Shown in pieces: positions 56,966 to 64,000 of a stretch of 64,000 bases of DNA. Made by a program: the position numbers and the translations under genes. The stretch comes from Carnegiea gigantea (lineage: Eukaryota > Streptophyta > Magnoliopsida > Caryophyllales > Cactaceae), in NCBI GenBank assembly GCA_029747015.1, contig JAKOGI010000817.1:1-64000 (forward strand), in the 5' to 3' direction. How positions within the stretch are numbered: position 1 is the first letter of the stretch; each line of letters opens with the position of its first letter. The notes beneath the pieces are model-generated. The model saw only the letters and a program-made list of their open reading frames with translations, searched no databases and was not told where the DNA came from.

Positions 56966-57066
56966 AATCCTAGATATCCACAACTATTTACAATCCTATA
57001 TATCCACAACTATTCACAATCCTAGATATCCACAACTATTCACAATCCTAGATATCCACAAATAAC
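56966..57066. repeat. 26-bp minisatellite, about 4 units
   Basis: Unit ACAATCCTAGATATCCACAACTATTC (seen with single-base changes), four near-perfect copies in tandem, inside the CACTA element next to the accessory gene. Confidence 0.9.
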
Positions 57067-57350
57067 AGCTAAATCTGAAACATGAATCCTTAAAAACACT
57101 ACACGTATTTTCCAGTGCTATACTCACTGTGTATACAACTAATGTAATGTCAATTCAAATCCTCACAGTTTGCACAACCATCATAAAGCCAATTCATATC
57201 TCACATTAACTGACACCACCAATGACCATGTACTATATAAAAATCCAACATACCTTTTATTCACTTGGATTGCGCTTTGTGGAAGAGGAAGAAAGACACC
57301 GAGATGATCCACTTGATAGTAGCTATATTTACACTATAATGACTGATTTC

Positions 57351-58864
57351 CTAGAAAATAGAAATGTTTATTATCCTGTTAACACTAACTTGTGCACTTG
57401 AAGGACCTAGTCTTTCCTCTAAAGCATGAAGACGAGCTTCATATGACTCATAGATTTGAGATGCCTGCCTATTGACTTCAGCGTCAATTCTCTCTTGGAT
57501 GTCAACCTCACTAATGACTTGGTTTTGATACTTAGTAAATGGTATCATACCTTGACCTATGCCCCTTTGATGATTTGATCCTTTACGATGCATTAGGATA
57601 TGGCTAAAGGCCTCCTGGGGAATGAGATTATCCACTCCATATATATCAAGTTCTTTTTTATGTATTTCTTGAAGCTCCTCGTATGTTTCTCTGCAAGCTC
57701 ATTAGACCAACTCCCATGTTTCTTCATTCTTTGAATATTCCATAAGTGTAAATAGTATGGTTCCTCTTCCCATTCATTTTCCAGTTAAGACTCCACATCT
57801 AACTCATTAGTCCTAGCCGTTGGTTTCTACAACTGAAGTCATTTAAGAAAATTCTGAAGTTAATTATTTGGTATGAAAGTGGGTTATAAGAAGAAATAGA
57901 TCAACATAGACTAGTGCCAAGACTGAAGACCAGGAACTTTGCATTGAACTCAGAGTATAGGTGATGTGCAATGCCAGAAGAAGTTGTTACCATCTGGTAG
58001 AAAGTATTAGCAATTGACTTTGTTCCAACTTTTGCTAGCATTTTCTAAGACTGCTGACTTTTAGTATTGATCTCACCATGATGCTACATTACCAAGAAAA
58101 ACAGGTAAAGGAGTAAATAATTATATCTAGTACATGGTAAAAAGAGAGTCTAATTTGTACGCTAGAAAAGAAGAGAGTTGCACACTTACTCTAAATTTAT
58201 CACTGTCCTAATAATTCACCAACCATTTCCATTGTTCAAGATCCACTTCCTTAGGAGGATTACCTTGACGGTTAGTTACAGTAGCACAGTCATTGTACAC
58301 TTTTTGCCTTAAGTCATAACGCCACTTTCTATACCAAACTTTACAACGACGTTCTATTGCCCTTTCAACATGAAAACCCTAAGGCAATTTAAACATATCC
58401 TACACGTATAACATAAAATGTTAATAATAAAATATTGAGGGGTAGAGGGGATGAGATCAAGGTAGTCTGAGGGGAAAAAACCTTTAGGTTCATAAAGAAT
58501 TTTCTTTTCTTATCTACATGTATATGGTCCACTTTTCCCCATCTAATAGCATGCACTGTTTCATCAAGTAGCTAGCCTCACCAATAAATTAAGTGTTACT
58601 GCTTGCAACAACACGTTTGAGTTCTGGTGGGAGTTCAATCTCCATTTGTCTTTGATCAGCCTCCCTTTTCCTTTTCCAGTTTAGACATTTTGTTTTCCCA
58701 CATCTACGTGAGGAAGCTGAAGTATAAAATAATATAAGTATGGTGATTATGTAACCTTCTATATCATTGGTTTGAAAAAAAAAAACAATGTAATAAAAAC
58801 CTCTTTTGTTAGATGCATTAGCTTGGTTTTTTTCCTCATTGCTCTGGTGTGTAATGCTATCCAC
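57351..58864 (-). pseudogene. CACTA accessory transposase gene (Ptta/En/Spm type), exons with stops
   Basis: Minus-strand pieces: 58,864-58,589 with KTKCLNWKRKREADQRQMEI; 58,400-58,213 with KVWYRKWRYDLRQKVYNDC and VDLEQWKWLVNYW-like sequence; 58,080-57,970 with KMLAKVGTKSIANTF-type basic sequence; 57,700-57,351 with RETYEELQEIHKKELDIYGV, EAFSHILMHRKGSNHQRGIG and a coiled C-terminal part (YEARLHALEERL). Order and motifs fit plant transposases of the Ptta/En/Spm family (Pfam PF03004). Introns separate them; exact junctions were not derived. Stops in at least two pieces suggest decay. In CACTA elements this product binds the subterminal repeats. Confidence 0.6.
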
Positions 58865-58879
58865 ATCTGTACCTACATT

Positions 58880-59580
58880 TAAAAGTTACATTCCATGATT
58901 ATAATTACAAGAACTAGTATGGACCCGTACTTTGCACAGTGCATCTTCATGATGGAATATATTTTATTAAAAATAGACTTCATTGAAATGATTTAAAATA
59001 GTTACTATCCTCCTAACCTTCCAAAATAAAAATTCTTGAATGTGTCTACCGAAGATGAATCTTATGCAACAAAAGAAAAAAGGAAAACTAAAGATAAATC
59101 TTTATAAATTATTGATGGTTAATGAGGCATATACATAACTCAGAGTATAAATATGCAAAATTCAACACATTTATCCACACTAATAGTAAACAAACCATAA
59201 GAGAGAGGACAAAGATCCAAAATGAATCTCTCTTTTTTTAATTTGTTTCTGGAATTTTTAGAACTCCACGATGATAAAAATTATCAAACACAGTTAGTGA
59301 CATTAAGGCGCAATTTCCAGCTAACAGCAAAATAAAAGAAACAATGTTATCATCTTATTGGGATGACTTCAGCTGACGAAGTTATGAGGCTTATTGTGTT
59401 ACTTTTAAGTAAACTGCTACCATGTAGCTATACATATGCTCAACAATAGAAACCAAGTTACATACTTATTACCAAATAATTTTCTTATAGAAAATTATGA
59501 CCAATACAGCACAAGGTGTACATGGCCTAGATCAACACTCTATAACGCTAGGTGCCAAAAGGTGGGCTACTATCAATAAC
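58880..59580. other. CACTA internal noncoding sequence or large intron
   Basis: AT-rich, no ORF of note. It may be an intron of the minus-strand gene between the exon at 58,864-58,589 and a more 5' exon. Confidence 0.3.
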
Positions 59581-59589
59581 TCAAAACAT

Positions 59590-60345
59590 AATATTGCAAA
59601 GACAAACTAAAATAGATTTTCAGCCCAACAAACATGACTTCTATAAACATAGGGGTTAAACACAAACTATGATGTTTCAAGATAAATATTTTTTCTAGGG
59701 GGTGGGAGATAGCAGAAATTACCAGCAAGGATGCAGCTCTAAGATGGTAAGACACTGTTTGGCAGTTCAGTTATCAATATTGTAGTCCTAGAAAGAATTG
59801 GAATGATCATACACTGAATAGCACTCTACTTTCACATTTCCATTCTCTAAAGTATCAAAACTTAGCACCACCTAGGATATATGCAGCCCAAAGATGGTAA
59901 GACACTATTTGGTAGTCTAATCGCCAATATTGTAATCTTAAAAAGAATTAGAAAGCTCATACACTCAATAGTGCTCTGCTTTCACATTCTCATTCTCTAA
60001 ATTATCGAAATAGGTGCCCAATACAAACTATGGCATAAGGATAGATCATTTTTTAAAAGTGGGGCACATAGCAGTACATGCAAGGATGCAACATTGGTAA
60101 GGTATGCCTATATTTGGCACTTCAATCGTCAATACTATAGTCCTAGAAAGAATTACTCGAATAATAATAAACTACCTAGAACTTCGCTTACATGCAAGGA
60201 TGCAACATTAGTAAGATATGCCACTATTTGACACTTCAATCGTCAATACTATAGTACTGGAAAGAACTACTCGAATGATCATAAACTCCTTAGAACTCTG
60301 CTTTAACATGTCCATTCTCTAAATCATTATTAACCATTTAACTCT
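59590..60345. repeat. Degenerate tandem repeats, four units
   Basis: Four copies of a block containing GGATGCA(A/G)C...AAGATGGTAAGACAC / GTAAGATATGCC, TCAATCGTCAATACTATAGTCC (variants) and AGAAAGAATTACTCGAATGATCATAAACTC, at about 59,728, 59,880, 60,078 and 60,190. Unit lengths differ (about 110-200 bp). A longer flanking block (ACTAAAATAGATTTTCAGCCC / CCAAATAGATGTCAGACAC) recurs at 59,608 and 60,530, so a larger repeat order exists. No ORF. Confidence 0.7.
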
Positions 60346-61380
60346 TCTGGAAAATCACGATCACACCTCCTTGACCCATTTGTCATCTCAAACCCATTAG
60401 TCACATAAGATTGTTGGACTACTAAGCAAGAAATAGCAAATGTTAGGTGCCTGAAGAGAGTCAAAAGGTCGCACACACATAACTCTGGATAATGAATAGC
60501 AAGTAAAAACTAACATTGCAAAGACGTCCCCAAATAGATGTCAGACACAAAGAACATGAGTTTTATGAACAATCCATATGAAAGGACATTAACATAGATG
60601 TAACAAACCCCTTAGCACTAACTCTTGCCCAAAAAAGAAGAAGGGGGATCAGCAACAGGCTAAATAGCCTTCAGTCCTTGTGACCCTTATCAAAATACAA
60701 CTACCATACTCTGATAAATAAGTAAACAAAGGACACAAACTATAGATTCAATCGTTGAAATTCTTGACATATGTAGTGAGCATCTTTGATAAATGGAATT
60801 GAAATGCAAAAGCACACAAAGATCACATCTATATATTAGGATAGGAGGGGTGTTCTTAATTTATAACTCAAAAATAAGGAACAAAACATGAAGATACATC
60901 CAGATCTATCTTAGATGATCTAACTTAGATTTTCTTTGAAGTGTTCTACAAAAGTGCAAATAGTGAACACTATTGAAAAATCAACAACAAGTCTCATTCG
61001 GTAAGTCTCCCGCCACCAAAATTTAAAACCCTAGCAATTCCCCTCCCCATCCCTATTCATTGAATTTAGCAAAATATATTACTCAGATGAGTTCTCAGAA
61101 CATCTTACTGCTCAAACACAAACACACATTGTTAGTAGAAACTCCTTATAAACCCAAGGACCTAAGTCAACAAAAATGAGACACAACACATACATGAGAA
61201 AGAAAATCAACAAAAAAAATAAGGAAAAACCTAAATTAACCCTAAAAAAAAGCAATAGAAGGAGCAACACTAAGAGAGGATGAAGAGCACCTTCGATGTC
61301 AGTGACAACTATATTGAGCCTTGAAATAGCCAACTCTGAGAAGAAAGTAAAATCCTTAGAAGCTAGCCATTTAATAGTTT
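60346..61380. other. CACTA internal sequence, no gene recognised
   Basis: AT-rich. The 73-codon minus-strand ORF at 61,112-61,333 encodes a Leu/Phe-rich hydrophobic stretch from a T-rich region and has no homologue that I recognise. Confidence 0.3.
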
Positions 61381-61423
61381 TCTTGTTTTGCTCTCAGTGC
61401 ATTTTCTTAACAGTAGGTATAAG

Positions 61424-61630
61424 TGTGAGTCATTCAAGGAGTGTCGCCTTCCTATGGAAGGTATGACTAGTAGAATTTCCAAAGCTGTAAATTTGACATA
61501 TTCAAGGAGTGATGACCATATTGTTGTCTATCAATCATCCAAAGATCCATCTATCTTAAATATTTTTGGCTATAAGACAGTTCACATGGACAATGTTCAT
61601 GCGAAGAATATCTCTGATAGTGTAGGATAA
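61424..61630 (+). CDS. Unidentified exon-like ORF inside the CACTA element
   Basis: An 80-codon open stretch (first ATG 61,388) with protein-like composition unlike its surroundings: CESFKECRLPMEGMTSRISK, then NLTYSRSDDHIVVYQSS and DPSILNIFGYKTVHMDNVHA. It is preceded by TTTTGCTCTCAG (61,386-61,397) and TTCTTAACAG (61,404-61,413), both plausible 3' splice sites on the plus strand, so it could be an exon and the shown start is arbitrary. It lies opposite to the CACTA gene. I do not recognise the family. A captured host-gene exon is one possibility. Confidence 0.4.
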   Translation, partial: CESFKECRLPMEGMTSRISKAVNLTYSRSDDHIVVYQSSKDPSILNIFGYKTVHMDNVHAKNISDSVG

Positions 61631-61639
61631 TGTGCCGTA

Positions 61640-63790
61640 TGCTCCGTCCTCCCTCAATCCTTTCACATGCACACCCACACATAAAGAAAACAACTTTTGC
61701 TTACCATCTCATTATTTGGACATGGCCATATCCATGTTGGAGTCTTGATTGTCTAGCATGAATGTTGGTGTCAGAATTACGCAAACGTTTCCTAGGTTTT
61801 TAGTCTAAAATAAATGTGAAAGTCCATAACCATTTCAGATACTCAAGTGTCAAACACGAGTACCTAGGTGAAATGAAAGTCTAATATCATACGCAGAGTC
61901 CCTATGACATCTTGCTCCAGCAGTTGAGCTGTGGAGTCTGTAGTGCTTCGCCCTCATGGATAAAAAGTTTGCATTTTAGAGGGAGATAAGAAAAGAGAAA
62001 TATATGTGCGCAAGGGGGATGATTTTTGCAAATCACTCCTCAACATAAAAGGTTGGGTACTAACCAGAAAAAACATAACAAAATTTAGATTCTGCTTTCA
62101 AAATAAATGAAAAGCACCCTAAAACCATAATCAGTTATAGAAAGAAAGGCAATTACAATGAAGTTTGCTATTTTAAATCTATACTAAAATCAGTCTAAGA
62201 AATGTCACCAGAATTTGTTGAAAGTAAATTGGTATCATTAACATGTTCTTCACCTAAAGAACCAACTCCCAAACCATCCTTCTTTTTTTTTCCTCTCTTC
62301 TTATGCTTCACAAAGTTTATCTTTTGAGTAATCCTTCCCCCAATCTAATTTTCAATAAATCCACTATAATCTACGACTTTTTACTTCTAAAGCACTGAAA
62401 ATGGCACCTCCTGTTTTAGAACTTAGAGATTGTTTCTTCCTTTTATGGCATGCAATTCCACTGCCTTCCCCCTTGCTGATTGAATGCAAATTAACACAAT
62501 GTAAATCACACAAGAAAGTGTCTTTTTCTCTCTACTTTGCACCAACAACAAAAGTCCAGGCTTATATCACACACTAGTAGCACAAACCCACATCAAATTA
62601 TGCCTAAAAAAAACTACAAATTATGCCCTGAATATCAAACCATAGAAAAGAAACACCTTGTTTTCTTTTAGAATGCTCAAGAATAACAAAAACCCAATTC
62701 ACAAAACCCAAATAACATTGTCAATTGACATGGTTGAAATTAATAACAAATCCTCCAATTAAAGCTAAAATTCAATCAAGATTAGTAATATGTACCTTGA
62801 CTTGGAGCCCTTCTGGGAAATTCGATCTCAAACTCTCAGGCATGGACAAAGGGTGCTAGCAAAATAATCGAAGATGTAGCCAAAGAGGAACAAAGAATAA
62901 TTGAAAGAAGCAAGCTTGTGAGAGAGAGAGAGAGCATGCAAAAGGGGTTGGTAGACATGCTGAATTGGGAGGTCAGGAGAGACATGGAGACATAGAGCTC
63001 TCATTTGTACCTGCTCACTGTAGCTACTTGTGGTTGTGGGTTGTTATCGAGTTTTTTTTAAAAGGAAAATGCTTATTTAATCAATGGTTGATATTATTTT
63101 TAGAGTAATTTGGATGTTTCAGATTACATAAAATTCCGTGAATTAAGTGGAGGGCATCATTTGACAGTTTTAAAATGATTACTATTATATATTATATAGA
63201 TTGGTAATAGAGTTCAGCATGCTCTTCAAAGTATTTAAACTCCATAATTATTACTCTTATCTTGTGCAGCTATTACAAGTGTTTTCCTTATGTAATTCAA
63301 GATGCACATGCCCTCCCCCCCCCCCCAAAAAAAGCATTCAAGAAAAAAAGGAAATAGGAAACAGGAAAAACATTGATGATCTCTATGTATGTGCGAAAGT
63401 GAGAGAGATCTTATCCTAGGTTACCTCTATCATGGAAGTAATTTGAATCATTCTCTCTACGTGAAAGAGATGACCTTGTCCTTGGCACTTGTCTGTCTTA
63501 CATAGGCATATGCAAACTGCTTCCTTTGTTGGCACGTACAACATCATTTAACTTAACATGAACTCTTTCACCTACATATGTAATTAAATAAGTAACACAA
63601 CAGTTTATTACATAATTAAACAAAAATATCAAATCCAGCTTAACCTGAAGAACACAATATTTCATTTTCACATCTAGAACCTGATCTTATAGGTTTGTGC
63701 ATTTTGCCTCATATAGAGAATTAAAAAATTAACAAATAGACGATTAAAATGGCATACAAATCCAATGTGATTTTTCAGTTTGTGTACCAA
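61640..63790. other. CACTA internal sequence, no gene recognised
   Basis: No convincing exon. Contains GA microsatellite-like sequence at 62,920-62,936 and a C-rich run at 63,313-63,327. The 72-codon ORF at 63,201-63,419 crosses that C run and is not supported. Confidence 0.3.
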
Positions 63791-63799
63791 ACATATCAT

Positions 63800-64000
63800 C
63801 TAAGTGTCATGACCATTACTTGAGCTGGTCTTAGTTACATGACCTTCAAATGAAGTCTTGCGCACACTGTTTCTTGGAGTATCAGAAGGAACACCCTCAA
63901 ATTCTGCATGCAATCTTTCATATTCTATCGGGTTATACTCATCGTCTTCGTCACTATTTTCCTCACTTTGCCTTTGGATAGTTTCATTTGTTCTTCTCAT
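63800..64000 (-). CDS. Acidic N-terminal exon candidate of a CACTA gene, runs to window edge
   Basis: 66 codons on the minus strand, beginning with ATG exactly at the window edge (64,000), so the true start may be further upstream. MRRTNETIQRQSEENSDEDD and EFEGVPSDTPRNSVRKTSFE are polar, acidic and low in hydrophobic residues, like the disordered N-termini of CACTA accessory proteins. Same strand as the gene at 57,351-58,864. It may be its first coding exon. No domain is present to prove this. Confidence 0.4.
   Translation of the reverse strand: MRRTNETIQRQSEENSDEDDEYNPIEYERLHAEFEGVPSDTPRNSVRKTSFEGHVTKTSSSNGHDT

Larger units (their letters stand above)
55672..64000 (-). mobile_element. CACTA (En/Spm) transposon, one end plus internal region, continues past window
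   Basis: CACTATAAGAAAA at 55,672 is a canonical CACTA terminus (consensus CACTACAAGAAAA). It is preceded by CAT, possibly the 3-bp target duplication. It is followed by subterminal repeats (TTGCTACAA-type words in both orientations to about 56,060), a complex repeat block at 56,460-56,740, and a Ptta/En/Spm-type gene on the minus strand at 57,351-58,864. The other end is not in the window, so the element is more than 8.3 kb. It interrupts a gypsy gag fragment. Confidence 0.8.

Overview
This window is repeat-dense plant nuclear DNA, most likely heterochromatic. I find no intact host protein-coding gene and no rRNA, tRNA or CRISPR array. It holds nested and mostly dead mobile elements: plant-type Ty3/gypsy retrotransposons (one Tat-lineage), L1- and RTE-type LINEs, a CACTA (En/Spm) transposon and two ancient copies of a plant pararetrovirus (Caulimoviridae). 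A flowering plant is the best fit; I cannot name the species.

Layout. 0.5-1.1 kb: decayed TPR/immunophilin-like pseudogene. 1.6-4.0, 6.05-8.76, 20.8-23.3 and (incomplete) 30.2-32.6 kb: four members of one 2.4-2.7 kb solo-LTR family; the three complete ones have TG...CA ends and 5-bp target duplications (one copy imperfect). 10.5-17.4 kb (minus strand) and 18.9-30.1 kb (plus strand): two diverged endogenous pararetrovirus copies in inverted orientation, 5' ends facing each other. Both keep the order coat protein / zinc knuckle / movement protein / protease / reverse transcriptase / RNase H, both are full of stops, and both retain the TATA box and poly(A) signal of the viral promoter-leader region. 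The plus copy was later hit by a solo LTR and an RTE LINE; the minus copy supplies the empty site for both.

L1 LINE fragments at 17.9-18.9, 30.14-30.19, 32.6-34.0, 35.26-35.34 and 48.08-48.5 kb read in L1 order on the plus strand. They look like one L1 taken apart by later insertions: the plus-strand viral copy, a solo LTR, a short repeat and a 12.7-kb Tat-lineage gypsy element at 35,343-48,077.

The Tat element is the centre of the window. It has 451- and 458-bp LTRs, a GTAAA target duplication, a TGGCGCC primer site and gag-pol on the minus strand with two RNase H domains. Between integrase and 3' LTR lies a 6-kb region whose coding capacity runs antisense to gag-pol. I read it as three consecutive units, each with TATA box, ORF, AATAAA and a stretch of 60-bp repeats that can form hairpins. 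Two units encode paralogous small proteins of roughly 145-150 residues of unknown function; the third is the large intron-containing antisense ORF (putative gypsy-type transposon domain plus coiled coil) typical of this lineage.

48.6-49.2 kb: hAT-like non-autonomous element. 50.8-51.5 kb: putative lone LTR with a tRNA-Met-like primer site. 51.9-55.67 kb: 3' LTR, noncoding 3' region and gag fragment of another gypsy element on the minus strand. 55,672 to window end: one end of a large CACTA element with subterminal repeats, a Ptta/En/Spm-type accessory transposase gene on the minus strand, tandem repeats and one unexplained exon-like ORF.
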